Positions 51,522-59,453 of a stretch of DNA of 64,000 nt are shown piece after piece. Position 1 is the stretch's first letter; each line of letters starts with the position of its first letter. Source of the stretch: Gaiellaceae bacterium (lineage in GTDB: Bacteria; Actinomycetota; Thermoleophilia; Gaiellales; Gaiellaceae); assembly GCA_030446625.1 (NCBI GenBank), contig JAUJMY010000007.1:62001-126000 (forward strand), given 5' to 3'. The notes below the pieces were generated by a model. It ran no database searches and had not been told where the DNA came from. It saw only the letters and a list, made by a program, of their open reading frames with translations. Position numbers and translations under genes: made by a program.

Positions 51522-52624
51522 GCGACGGCCTCGGCGAGGATCGTCTCGAGACGCCCGTAGACGCGGTCGCGCCCGAGCTCCGCGACCGAACGCCGCGCCG
51601 CCGCCTGGAGCCGCTCCCCCAGCTCGGGAGAGTCGAGCATCCGGCGAAGGGCCGCGGCGAGCGCATCGGGGGCGCCGGGAGGAACGAGGAGGCCGTTGAC
51701 GCCGTCGCGCACGAGCTCCGGCACGCCGCCGACGGACGTCGCGACGACGGGCGTCCCGACCGCGAGCGCCTCCACGGCGGCGTGGGGGAAGTTCTCCCAG
51801 TCGCTCGACAGCACCGCCGCCTGCGCCCCCGCGAGGGCGCGCAGGACCTCCTCGCGCGGCTTCGAGCCAGCGAAGCGCACGCGGCCGTCGAGGCCGAGCG
51901 AGCGAGCGCGCGCCTCCAGCTCGGCTCGCTCCGGCCCGTCGCCGACGACGAGCAGGCGCGCCTCCGGCACGCGCGCCACGGCCTCGAGCGCCGTTCCGAG
52001 CGCCTTCTGGCGCGTCAGCCGTCCTGCGAAGACGAACCCGGCGCGCGGGACCCCGGCCTCGAGCTCGTCGGGCGTCTCGGGCGCCGCGTTCGGGATCACC
52101 TCGAGCGGGCGCGCGCCAAGCCCCCACCCGCGCGCCATCGCGGCCAGGTACTCGCTCGGGACGACGACGTGCCGCGCCGCGCGCAGCGCCAGGGAGCGGG
52201 CGCGCTTGAGCGTGACGACGGCCCCGCCGCCGGCACGCTGGAACTCCGCGAGCGTGCCGTCGAACACCCCGTAGCGGCGCGCCCGCTCGTACGCGGGGTC
52301 GGAGACGAGCTTCACGACGAGCGGACGCCGCGCGCTCGTCGCCGCCGCCGCAGCGGCCGCGTACGTGGCGGACGCGTAGACGACGTCGCCACTATGCGCG
52401 GCGCGAGCCGCCACGGCGGCGAGGCGCGAGTAGCGGATCGGGAACGGGTGGCGCCGCGAGATCGTCTCGACGCGACACGGACGCTCCGCGGGCTGTCCGT
52501 CCGCCATCGTCACCACGCGCACCTCGTGGCCGCGGCCGACGAGGAATCGCGCGAGCTCCGGACCGTGCGTCGCGGGGCCCCCGACGTCGGGCGGCCAGAT
52601 ACCGGGGAGGACGACGACGCGCAT
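51518..52624 (-). CDS. GT4-family glycosyltransferase
   Basis: 368 aa. MRVVVLPGIWPPDVGGPATHGPE is the common WcaC/PimB-like start; VVYASATYAAAAAAATSARRPLV, LVSDPAYERARRYGVFD and HVVVPSEYLAAMARGWGL follow. Donor domain: GFVFAGRLTRQKALGTALEAV, RLLVVGDGPERAELEAR, RALAGAQAAVLSS, DWENFPHAAVEALAVGTPVVA (ENFPHAAVEALA as the E...E loop), LVRDGVNGLLVPPG. First gene of the minus-strand operon 52624-46578 and divergent from the polymerase/ligase gene. The 73-bp gap shows no clear -10 on this strand. Confidence 0.9.
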   Translation of the reverse strand: MRVVVLPGIWPPDVGGPATHGPELARFLVGRGHEVRVVTMADGQPAERPCRVETISRRHPFPIRYSRLAAVAARAAHSGDVVYASATYAAAAAAATSARRPLVVKLVSDPAYERARRYGVFDGTLAEFQRAGGGAVVTLKRARSLALRAARHVVVPSEYLAAMARGWGLGARPLEVIPNAAPETPDELEAGVPRAGFVFAGRLTRQKALGTALEAVARVPEARLLVVGDGPERAELEARARSLGLDGRVRFAGSKPREEVLRALAGAQAAVLSSDWENFPHAAVEALAVGTPVVATSVGGVPELVRDGVNGLLVPPGAPDALAAALRRMLDSPELGERLQAAARRSVAELGRDRVYGRLETILAEAVA

Positions 52625-52683
52625 GTGATCCCGAGCGGCCCGAACGACCGGCGTGGCCCGTCTCGAAGGCGCTACGAAACTAG

Positions 52684-52689
52684 TATAAG
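52684..52689 (+). promoter_or_regulatory. -10-like TATAAG (within TAGTATAAG) of the ligase/polymerase operon
   Basis: TATAAG ends 8 nt before the ATG at 52698; TAGTAT at 52681-52686 is an alternative register. No Shine-Dalgarno, consistent with a leaderless start of the 52698-56941 operon. Confidence 0.45.
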
Positions 52690-52697
52690 CCAGCGGG

Positions 52698-54086
52698 ATG
52701 ACGCGCCTTCCGCGCCAAGACGTCTGGCGGTCGGCGCGCGATCTTCCGTTCGTCGTCCTCGCCGCGGCGCTCCTGCTCAGCCTCTTCAGGTCGATCGACC
52801 AGCCGCGCTTCGAGGTGGCACTTCTGGGCACGGAAGTCGCCTTCGTTCCGACCGACGCCGCGCTCGCGCTGCTCGCCGCGCTCGCGGTCGGCCGCCTCCT
52901 CGGCCGCGGGAGCCTCCCGCGCCCCGCGCGCACGGTCGCGCTCGCCGCGGCCGCGTTCTGCACCTGGCTGCTCGTCTCGTCCGCCGCGAACGGCGCGGAC
53001 GCGCTGGTCTCGGCCGCGAAGCTGCTCGAGTACGGGTTGCTCGCGCTCGGGCTCGTGCTCTTCGTCCGCCGCCGCGTGCAGCTCTGGCTGCTGGCCGGGC
53101 TGCTCGTCGCGGTGACGGTCGCCGCCGCCGCGTGGGGGCTGCTCGCGTTCTTCGACCTCCCGCCGGCGCGCAGCGCGTTCCCGGGGCGCCGCCAGCCGTC
53201 GTTCCTCGGCGAGCACGACCTCGCTGCACTCGGCGTCATCAGCCTGGCGCTAGCGCTCGCGGCGCTGTACGCGCCGGCGCACCGGCTCGGAAGGTTGCCG
53301 CTCGTGGCCGGGCTGGCGGGGGCGGTCGGCGTGGTACTCGGCGCCGCGCTCGCCGGACTGCTCGCGCTCTACCTCGCGATCGCGGCGATCGTCGCGGCGG
53401 CGCTCGCGCGCGGGGCCGTGACGCGGCGAGCGCTCGCGACCACGGCCGCCGTCGCGCTCGTGGTCACGGGCGGCGTGCTCGTTCTCCGCTCCGGCGACCT
53501 CGGCGCCTTCCTGCGCTACCTCGGGGTCGTCGAACGCACCGAGGTGCAGGACGAGAGCGCGTCGAGCTTCAGCCAGCGCCTGATCTACGTCTACATCGGC
53601 GGCCGCGTGTTCCTGGCGAATCCGGTCGTCGGGACGGGCTGGCACGGCTCGTTGCCGCCCGAGGAGTTCGCCCGCTTCCTCCCGGACGCGCGCGCGCGGT
53701 TCCCGGACCAGCCGCCGCGCTACTTCCCGTCGCCGATCGAGGGGTTCATCCCGCAGCAAACGTACGACCAGGTCCTCTTCGAGCTCGGGCTCGTCGGTGC
53801 CGCGCTGTTCCTCGCGCTCGGGGTGGTGGCCGTGCGAGTGACCGCGCGCGTCGCACGACAGTGGCCGCGCGGCGACCCGGACGAAGTCCTCGCGTACCTG
53901 CCCGCGGCGTGGCTCGCGGCGCTCGCCGGCCAGCTCGCGGGAGCGGCGCTCTTCGGCGGGATCCCGCTCGCGGCGCTGTTCTGGTTCACACTGGGCGTCG
54001 CGGCGCTCGCGCCGTCGCTCGTCCCCGTCCAGGCGACCCTCGCCGCGCGCGTTGCGCCGCGGCGCCTGTCACCGGCCGCGCGATGA
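52698..54086 (+). CDS. O-antigen ligase/polymerase (Wzy_C domain) family protein
   Basis: 462 aa with about 11 membrane helices. Central long loop between helices: FSQRLIYVYIGGRVFLANPVVG, GTGWHGSLPPEEFARFLPD, FIPQQTYDQVLFELGLVG. The NP..G.G..... loop followed by ...H/Q...Y...L.ELG is the Wzy_C/O-antigen ligase pattern (WaaL, Wzy, PglL). Here it would polymerise repeat units or attach glycan to an acceptor on the outer face; with two Wzx-like flippases and a Wzz-like protein nearby, the polymerase role is favoured. Heads an operon whose stop overlaps the methyltransferase ATG. Confidence 0.85.
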   Translation: MTRLPRQDVWRSARDLPFVVLAAALLLSLFRSIDQPRFEVALLGTEVAFVPTDAALALLAALAVGRLLGRGSLPRPARTVALAAAAFCTWLLVSSAANGADALVSAAKLLEYGLLALGLVLFVRRRVQLWLLAGLLVAVTVAAAAWGLLAFFDLPPARSAFPGRRQPSFLGEHDLAALGVISLALALAALYAPAHRLGRLPLVAGLAGAVGVVLGAALAGLLALYLAIAAIVAAALARGAVTRRALATTAAVALVVTGGVLVLRSGDLGAFLRYLGVVERTEVQDESASSFSQRLIYVYIGGRVFLANPVVGTGWHGSLPPEEFARFLPDARARFPDQPPRYFPSPIEGFIPQQTYDQVLFELGLVGAALFLALGVVAVRVTARVARQWPRGDPDEVLAYLPAAWLAALAGQLAGAALFGGIPLAALFWFTLGVAALAPSLVPVQATLAARVAPRRLSPAAR

Positions 54087-54787
54087 GCGAGTGGCCGGGC
54101 GCCGACCGCCGCGAGACTCCCGCGAGCTCGCCGACATACGCGGTGCGGGCGCCGCTCGCGGTGTGGTTGCGGGAGGAGGCGGCACGCGCGGGCCGCGGGT
54201 ACCGCGTGCTCGACGTCGGCTGCGGCGTCAAGCCGTACTACCCGTTCTTCGAGCCGTTCGCGTCGCAGTACGTGGGGGTCGACGTGGTCGAGAACCCGGC
54301 CGCGGACCTGCGGGGGCCGGTGGAGGCGCTGCCGGTCGGCGACGCGGGCTTCGACGTCGTCCTCTGCAACCAGGTGCTCGAGCACTGCGCCGACCCGGCG
54401 CAGGCGGTGCGGGAGCTGCGCCGCGTGGTCTCGCCGGGCGGGCGCGTGCTCGCGTCCACCCACGGGGTGCAGGTGTACCATCCCTCGCCCGATGACCTGT
54501 GGCGCTGGACGCACGCGGGCCTCGAGCGGCTCTTCACGGCGAACGGCGACTGGGCCTCGGTGACCGTGACGCCGTCGAGCGGCACGGCCGCGTGCCTCGC
54601 GATGCTCCTCGGGACGTACCTCGAGCTCGCCGCGCGCCGGGCGCGCCTCGCGCCGGCCGCCCGCGTCCTCGTGTCCGGGCTCAACCGTGGAGCGGCCGCC
54701 GTCGACGCGCGCGCCCCGGTGCTGCGCGAACCGCGCCCGGGGACGCTGTTCGCGAACTACCACGTCGTCGCGGTGGCGCCCGCGTGA
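54083..54787 (+). CDS. Class I SAM-dependent methyltransferase
   Basis: 234 aa. SAM-binding motif I YRVLDVGCGVKPYYPFFEP, motif II YVGVDVVENPAADL, motif III FDVVLCNQVLEHCADPAQAVRELRRVVSPGGRVL (the Methyltransf_11 pattern with NQVLEH). The HGVQVYHPSPDDLWRWTHAGLERLF segment is typical of methyltransferases in polysaccharide loci, in which the YHPSP.DLWRWT part forms the acceptor site. Substrate probably a sugar or lipid-linked glycan intermediate. Translationally coupled on both sides (ATGA and GTGA). Confidence 0.88.
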   Translation: MSEWPGADRRETPASSPTYAVRAPLAVWLREEAARAGRGYRVLDVGCGVKPYYPFFEPFASQYVGVDVVENPAADLRGPVEALPVGDAGFDVVLCNQVLEHCADPAQAVRELRRVVSPGGRVLASTHGVQVYHPSPDDLWRWTHAGLERLFTANGDWASVTVTPSSGTAACLAMLLGTYLELAARRARLAPAARVLVSGLNRGAAAVDARAPVLREPRPGTLFANYHVVAVAPA

Positions 54788-55743
54788 GCGCCGCGAGAGC
54801 GCTCGTCACGGGCGGCGGCGGCTTCATCGGCTCGAACCTCGTGCGCGGGCTCCTCGAGCGCGGCGACGAGGTGCGTGTGCTCGACAACTTCTCCACCGGG
54901 AGCCGTGGGAACCTCAGCGGCCTCGAGCGCGACGTCGAGGTCGTCGAGGGCGAGCTACGCAGCTACGAGCGCGTGCACGCGGCGATCCGCGGCGTCGACG
55001 TCGTCTTCCACCAGGGCGCGCTCCCCTCGGTGCCGCGCTCGGTGCAGGATCCGCTGACGACGAGCGCGGTGAACGTGGAGGGGACGCTGAACGTCCTGCT
55101 CGCCGCGCGCGACGAGCGCGTCCGGCGCGTCGTCTTCGCGTCCTCGTCGTCGGTGTACGGGAACAGCGGCGAGCTCCCGCGCGTCGAGACCGCGCCGCCC
55201 GACCCGATCTCGCCGTACGCCGTCGCCAAGCTCGCCGCGGAGCGCTACTGCGTCAGCTTCAGCCGCGTCTACGGCGGCCTCGAGACGGTGTGCCTGCGCT
55301 ACTTCAACGTCTTCGGGCCGCACCAGGACCCGACGTCGCAGTACGCGGCCGTCGTCCCGCTGTTCATCGCCGCGATCTCTGCCGGCGAGCCGGTGACGAT
55401 CTACGGCGACGGGACGCAGTCGCGCGACTTCACGTACGTCGCGAACGTCGTCGAGGCGAACGTGCTCGCCGCCGACGCCGCAGCCGTGAACGGCCGCATC
55501 GTCAACGTCGCCACCGGCAGCCCGGCGAGCGTGAACGAGCTCGCCGACACGATCGGCGCGCTGCTCGACCGTCCGGTCGAGAAGCGGTACCTGCCGCCGC
55601 GCCCGGGCGACGTACGCGACTCCTGGGCCGACGTCGACGCCGCGCGCCACCTCCTCGGCTACGAGCCGCGTGTCGGGCTCGACGAGGGCCTCCGGCTGAC
55701 GGCGGATTCGCTGCGCGACGCGGCGCTCGTGCGTGCCGACTGA
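54784..55743 (+). CDS. NAD-dependent nucleotide-sugar epimerase (GalE/WbpP-like SDR)
   Basis: 319 aa. Rossmann ALVTGGGGFIGSNLVRGLLERG, VLDNFSTGSRGNL, VFHQGALPSVPRSVQDP, FASSSSVYGNSGELP, catalytic Tyr/Lys in SPYAVAKLAAERYC, and CLRYFNVFGPHQDP. The ALPSVPRSV..P segment and FNVFGPHQDP are those of UDP-N-acetylglucosamine 4-epimerases/WbpP-like enzymes. It should supply an epimerised sugar (for example GalNAc or its uronate) for the transferases here. GTG start overlapping the methyltransferase stop; its 3' end overlaps the GT4 gene by 11 bp. Confidence 0.9.
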   Translation: MSAARALVTGGGGFIGSNLVRGLLERGDEVRVLDNFSTGSRGNLSGLERDVEVVEGELRSYERVHAAIRGVDVVFHQGALPSVPRSVQDPLTTSAVNVEGTLNVLLAARDERVRRVVFASSSSVYGNSGELPRVETAPPDPISPYAVAKLAAERYCVSFSRVYGGLETVCLRYFNVFGPHQDPTSQYAAVVPLFIAAISAGEPVTIYGDGTQSRDFTYVANVVEANVLAADAAAVNGRIVNVATGSPASVNELADTIGALLDRPVEKRYLPPRPGDVRDSWADVDAARHLLGYEPRVGLDEGLRLTADSLRDAALVRAD

Positions 55744-56941
55744 CGCGGAGCCGATCCGCGTCCTGCGCGTGATCGCCCGCCTGAACATGGGCGGGCCCGC
55801 GCTCCACGTCGCGTACCTCACCGCGGGGCTCGAGCCGCGCGGCTACCGCACGACGCTCGTCGCGGGTGAGCTCGCGCGGGGCGAGGGCTCGATGTCGTTC
55901 GTGGCCGAGGAGCGCGGTGTCGGCGTCGTCTCGCTGCCCCAGCTCCGCCGCGACATCTCACCGCTGCGCGACGCGGTCGCGGTCGTCCGGCTCGCGCAGC
56001 TGATCCGGCGCGTGAGGCCGCACATCGTCCACACGCACACCGCGAAGGCGGGCACCGTCGGGCGCGTTGCGGCGCTGCTCGCGGGGGAGCCGAGGCCGAT
56101 CGTGGTGCACACGTTCCACGGGCACGTGCTGCGCGGGTACTTCGGACCGCTGACCGCCAACGGGTTCCGCTTGCTCGAGCGCTGGCTCGCGCGCGTCACC
56201 GACGCGCTCGTGGCCGTCAGCCCGCAGGTCCGCGACGACCTCGTGGAGCTCGGCGTCGCGCCTCCGGAGAAGTTCGCGGTCCTACGGCTGGGAATCGAGC
56301 TCGAGCAGCGGGTCGACGTGCCGAACGGGACGCGTGCCGACGCGCGGCGGCTCCTCGGCCTGCGCGACGAGCGCTTCGTCGTCGGCTGGATCGGCCGGAT
56401 GACCGGCGTCAAGCGGACGGACGACGTCCTGCTCGCACTCCGGCTGCTCCGCGAGCGCGGCGTCGACGCCGCGCTGTGCATGGTCGGAGACGGTCCGGAG
56501 CGGGACCAGGTCGAGGCACGCGCGCACGAGCTCGGCGTCGCGCGCGACTGCCTCTATCTCGGCTACCAGGAGGAGGTCGCGCCGTGGTACGCCGCGATGG
56601 ACGCCGTGATCCTCCCGTCGAGCAACGAGGGCACGCCCGTGAGCGCGATCGAGGCGCTCGCGGCGGGGCGTCCCGTGGTGGCCACGCGCGTCGGCGGCGT
56701 TCCCGACGTCGTGCGCGACGCGGAGGACGGTTTCCTCGTCGACGCGGGCGACATCGACGCGCTCGCGGACCGCCTCGCGCGCCTCGCGGAGCGGCCCGAC
56801 GAGCGCGAGCGCATGGGCGCGGCCGGCCGTGAGCGCGTCCTCGCCCGCTACGCCGTCGAGCGCCTGACCGACGACGTCGACCGGCTCTACCGCTCGCTGC
56901 TGGCGGCGCGCGAGGCTAGGGGAGCGCGCGGAACGCGTTGA
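55733..56941 (+). CDS. GT4-family glycosyltransferase
   Basis: 402 aa. IRVLRVIARLNMGGPALHVAYLTAGLEPRGY at the N-terminus, IVHTHTAKAGTVGRVAALL, HTFHGHVLRGYFG, ALVAVSPQVRDDLVELGV, then donor domain FVVGWIGRMTGVKRTDDVLLAL, ALCMVGDGPERDQVEARA, WYAAMDAVILPS, SNEGTPVSAIEALAAGRPVVA, DVVRDAEDGFLVDAGD. The EGTPVSAIEALAAG form matches GlcNAc/GalNAc transferases of capsule clusters. The GTG lies inside the epimerase end. The last 9 residues overlap the convergent glycosidase gene (26 bp). Confidence 0.9.
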   Translation: MPTDAEPIRVLRVIARLNMGGPALHVAYLTAGLEPRGYRTTLVAGELARGEGSMSFVAEERGVGVVSLPQLRRDISPLRDAVAVVRLAQLIRRVRPHIVHTHTAKAGTVGRVAALLAGEPRPIVVHTFHGHVLRGYFGPLTANGFRLLERWLARVTDALVAVSPQVRDDLVELGVAPPEKFAVLRLGIELEQRVDVPNGTRADARRLLGLRDERFVVGWIGRMTGVKRTDDVLLALRLLRERGVDAALCMVGDGPERDQVEARAHELGVARDCLYLGYQEEVAPWYAAMDAVILPSSNEGTPVSAIEALAAGRPVVATRVGGVPDVVRDAEDGFLVDAGDIDALADRLARLAERPDERERMGAAGRERVLARYAVERLTDDVDRLYRSLLAAREARGARGTR

Positions 56942-58091
56942 ACGACGGCTTTCGCTGGCCCGAGGCCGTGATGAAGCCCGACTGCCAGCCGTTCGGGACC
57001 CGCGGCTCGTCCTTCAGGAGGAACCAGAGGAACATGTCGATCTTCGGGTTCCGGCGCGCGATCGAGTACGCCTGGCGCAGGTAGAGCGCCTGGAGGAACG
57101 GCGTCACGCCGAAGACGCGGTCCGGGGGGTTCGTCTGGTAGCCGTACTCGGTGATCCAGAGCGGCGTGCGGCGGCCGAAGTTCCGCGTCAGCTCCTTGAT
57201 CAGCGTCCCGATGTTCCCGAGCGTCACGGCCGACGGCACGGCACCGCGGCGCGTCGGCGGCGCCTTCGACGGGCCCTCGCCCGGGAAGCCGTAGTACGGG
57301 TGGTGCGCGTAGGCGTCGAAGCCGCGCGCGCCGGCGGCCCTCATCGCGCGCATGAACAAGAGCGGCGAGACCGACGGGCGGCTCGAGCGCGGCGCGTTGT
57401 TCCCGCGCGGAGCCGTCACGCCGCACGCGACGCGCTGGCCCGTCCGGTTGAACGGGATCTGGATGTCCGCGTTGCCGATGCCGCGCACGATCGCGTTGCA
57501 CATCTTCGCGTAGTCGATGGCGCTCTGGACGACCCAACGGCCGCCGACGCGACGGTACTGCTGCCGCAGGAAGACTGGGTTGTTCGGCTCGTTCCACGCG
57601 AGCCAGAGCCGGACGGCCGGGAGGAAGCGGCCCTCGTTGCTCGTGTACTTGCCGCTGTAGCGCGTCGCCGCGGCGTAGGCGAAGCGCTCGAGGTCGACCA
57701 TGTTCGTCGGCGGGACGTTCAGGCCGCGTCCGCCGTTCGCCCAGCGGGGCGTGCCGTAGATCGAGAAGATGACGCGGATCCGATACTGCTGCGCGTAGTG
57801 GACGAGGCGGTCGTACAGCCGCCAGTCGTACGCGGGCTCGTCGGGATCGCCCCAGCGGACCGGCCGCCGGTTCGCCACGCCGAACTTGCCGCCCCAGTAG
57901 AGATTCACGCGGATCGCCTTGGTGCGCAGCGTGCGCAGGATCGGGAACGTGAAGTCCGGGTTCCCGTAGAGCGTCATCGGCTCGTCGTAGATCCCCTTGA
58001 TCATCCGCGACGACGGCGTCGCGGTGGGTGCGAGCGCTGCCAGCGCGACAGCGAGGAGCGTTGCGAGTACGGCGATTCGGCGCGAAAGCAA
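56916..58091 (-). CDS. Secreted GH-A-clan glycosidase-like protein
   Basis: 391 aa from a TTG at 58091 preceded by GGGAGGAA, giving a clean signal peptide (LSRRIAVLATLLAVALAALA); an ATG at 58136 would add 15 residues without improving it. The mature part is a TIM-barrel with AIRVNLYWGGKFG, VIFSIYGTPRWANGG, RLWLAWNEPNNPVF (acid/base Glu in NEP) and PLWITEYGYQTNPPD (nucleophile Glu in TEYG). These are clan GH-A traits as in GH5/GH39-like enzymes; the exact family is unclear. It sits at the end of a polysaccharide cluster, so it may trim or release the polymer outside the cell. Confidence 0.8.
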   Translation of the reverse strand: MLSRRIAVLATLLAVALAALAPTATPSSRMIKGIYDEPMTLYGNPDFTFPILRTLRTKAIRVNLYWGGKFGVANRRPVRWGDPDEPAYDWRLYDRLVHYAQQYRIRVIFSIYGTPRWANGGRGLNVPPTNMVDLERFAYAAATRYSGKYTSNEGRFLPAVRLWLAWNEPNNPVFLRQQYRRVGGRWVVQSAIDYAKMCNAIVRGIGNADIQIPFNRTGQRVACGVTAPRGNNAPRSSRPSVSPLLFMRAMRAAGARGFDAYAHHPYYGFPGEGPSKAPPTRRGAVPSAVTLGNIGTLIKELTRNFGRRTPLWITEYGYQTNPPDRVFGVTPFLQALYLRQAYSIARRNPKIDMFLWFLLKDEPRVPNGWQSGFITASGQRKPSFNAFRALP

Positions 58092-58125
58092 GGCAGTTCC
58101 TCCCTGGGCCGGCGGACTTCGAGCG

Positions 58126-58131
58126 ATCGTA
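58126..58131 (-). promoter_or_regulatory. Possible -10 TACGAT of the glycosidase gene
   Basis: Minus-strand TACGAT, 34 nt before the TTG start and upstream of the GGAGG ribosome-binding site; a TTAGCA about 15 bp further upstream is a weak -35. Confidence 0.35.
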
Positions 58132-58210
58132 GCCACGCCCCCGGACTGCTAAGCCAATCCTTACCAAGCCCGAACCTCACACCCGCTCGAGCTCCTGCGG
58201 AGTGCGAGCC

Positions 58211-58350
58211 GGAAGAAGCGTCGAGAGCACAAGCAGGCGGCACAGCCACCTGCTTGTGCTCTTCCACTTTCGGCGAGCTCGCCATGAAGAGCATCAGGAG
58301 TGCCCAGTTCGGCACTCCTGATGCTGTGGACCTTGGAAGCGACTTCTTCC
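58211..58350. repeat. Multi-branched inverted-repeat structure (outer stem enclosing two long hairpins)
   Basis: An outer helix pairs GGAAGAAG/TCG (58211-58218, 58221-58223) with CGACTTCTTCC (58340-58350). It encloses a 14-bp hairpin, AGAGCACAAGCAGG (58224-58237) with its complement 58249-58262, extended by two more pairs around a 5-nt loop, and a perfect 15-bp hairpin, AGCATCAGGAGTGCC (58290-58304) with 58311-58325, 6-nt loop. Both strands would fold the same way. It lies in the untranslated space between a GT2 stop and a secreted glycosidase start on the minus strand. No known RNA family recognised; it could be a structured 5' or intercistronic RNA, or a mobile palindrome. Confidence 0.6.
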
Positions 58351-58428
58351 CGCCACCGAGGCCGACCTGGCCGCGCCAGCGGCCACGCGGCCGCCGCAGC
58401 TCCTCGCGGCCCACGCAACAAACTGAAA

Positions 58429-58463
58429 AGCGCGAGGTGGTGGCTTTGCCGCCGCCTCGCGCT
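58429..58463 (-). terminator. Intrinsic terminator-like hairpin after the GT2 gene
   Basis: 16-bp stem (two G-T wobbles) with a 3-nt loop, GC-rich, followed on the minus strand by CTTTTCAGTTTGTTG. It lies 42 nt after the stop of the GT2 gene at 58505, in the direction expected for the end of the operon entering from the right edge of the window. Confidence 0.6.
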
Positions 58464-58476
58464 GTGGACCCTTCTC

Positions 58477-58505
58477 AGCCGTGAACTCGGAACGAGTTCT
58501 CGGCT
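58477..58505. repeat. Hairpin at the GT2 stop codon
   Basis: AGCCG-T-GAACTCG pairs with CGAGTTC-T-CGGCT around a GAA loop: 12 pairs with one T-T mismatch. Its right edge includes the last base of the GT2 stop codon, so it begins right at the end of translation. Confidence 0.5.
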
Positions 58506-59446
58506 CAGCGCAAGTCCTTATTGGATTCCATGTCGAACCACATCGCGAAGAGCGTGAACTGCGAGCCCGAGATCAGGAGCAGCGCGATCAGGACCACTGT
58601 CGGCGTCGTCAGCTCGTTGCCGAGGAAGCGGAGGACGGTCTCGACGATCCCGAGCACGAGCCCGGCGGCCGTCATCAGCAGCCCGAGCGCGTAGAAGAAG
58701 ACGAGCGGGTGGAAGTCGCGGATCACGTACTTCTCGCGCATCCGCCAGAAGAAGCCCTTCACGATCAGCCACGAGATGCGCGGGATCACGCTCCGCAGCT
58801 TGATGCCGGACTGCTCGCCGACTCCGTAGATCGGCCGCGAGGGGAAGTCGCGGACGCGCGCGTTCCAGACGTTCAGGTGCACGAGCATGTCGTTCGGGAA
58901 GCCGTAGCCGTGGTAGATCCCTTCGAGGTCGAGCCGCTCGAGCGTGCGCAGCCCGATCGCCGTGAAACCGGACTGGGAGTCCGCGACGTGCCAGTAGCCG
59001 GACGCGATCTTCGTCAGCAGCGACAGGATCGCGTTCCCGAGGTAGCGCGAGCGCGGCATCAGGCGCCAGGCCTCGCCCGTGATCAGGCGGTTCGCCTTCG
59101 CGTAGTCGACCTCCCCGCGCGCCACTGCGCCGGCAAGCGTCGCGAGATCGCCGGGATCCATCTGGTTGTCGGCCGCCATGACCGCGGTCACGTCGATGCG
59201 CTCCGCGAGCGCACGCTTGTACCCCGTGAGGATCGCGGCGCCGACGCCCACGTTTCGGTCGTGCGCGAGCAGCTCCACGCGCGGGTCCCCGGCCGCGCGC
59301 GCCCGGTCGGCAGTGCCGTCGGTGGACGCGTCGTCGACGACGAAGATGCGGTCGACGAACGCCGGGATGCCCGCCAGCGTCTCGCCGAGCAGCATCTCCT
59401 CGTTGTGCGCAGGAACGACCACCGCGACGGTCTTCCCGTCGAGCAC
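58505..59446 (-). CDS. GT2 polyprenyl-phosphate glycosyltransferase with C-terminal membrane helices
   Basis: 313 aa. TVAVVVPAHNEEMLLGETLAGI, FVVDDASTDGTADRARAAG, NVGVGAAILTGYKRAL, VTAVMAADNQMDPGDL (ADNQMDP metal site), KANRLITGEAWRLMPRSRYLG, WHVADSQSGFTAIG. Then a C-terminal membrane domain with two helices (about 244-268 and 280-302), as in GtrB/DPM1-type enzymes that make undecaprenyl-phosphate sugars. The preserved NRL..G and SQSGF motifs fit glucosyl- or mannosyl-phosphoryl lipid synthases. It is the last gene before the structured gap; it starts with GTG, 7 bp after the Wzz-like gene. Confidence 0.9.
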   Translation of the reverse strand: MLDGKTVAVVVPAHNEEMLLGETLAGIPAFVDRIFVVDDASTDGTADRARAAGDPRVELLAHDRNVGVGAAILTGYKRALAERIDVTAVMAADNQMDPGDLATLAGAVARGEVDYAKANRLITGEAWRLMPRSRYLGNAILSLLTKIASGYWHVADSQSGFTAIGLRTLERLDLEGIYHGYGFPNDMLVHLNVWNARVRDFPSRPIYGVGEQSGIKLRSVIPRISWLIVKGFFWRMREKYVIRDFHPLVFFYALGLLMTAAGLVLGIVETVLRFLGNELTTPTVVLIALLLISGSQFTLFAMWFDMESNKDLR

Positions 59447-59453
59447 CGGGGCG

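Noticed and set aside
46122-51560. An 1812-codon plus-strand open frame
   Set aside because: It is antisense to the flippase and four clear GT4 domains, has Arg/Glu/Asp-biased sequence with no domain, and is the usual shadow of high-GC coding on the other strand.
58161-58421. Short open frames on both strands across the hairpins (86 and 137 codons)
   Set aside because: They share similar words only because the DNA is palindromic; no ribosome-binding site or family signature.
58200-58505. CRISPR array or integron attC site in the hairpin-rich gap
   Set aside because: The inverted repeats differ in sequence, there are no direct repeats with spacers, no cas or integrase gene and no attC consensus core.
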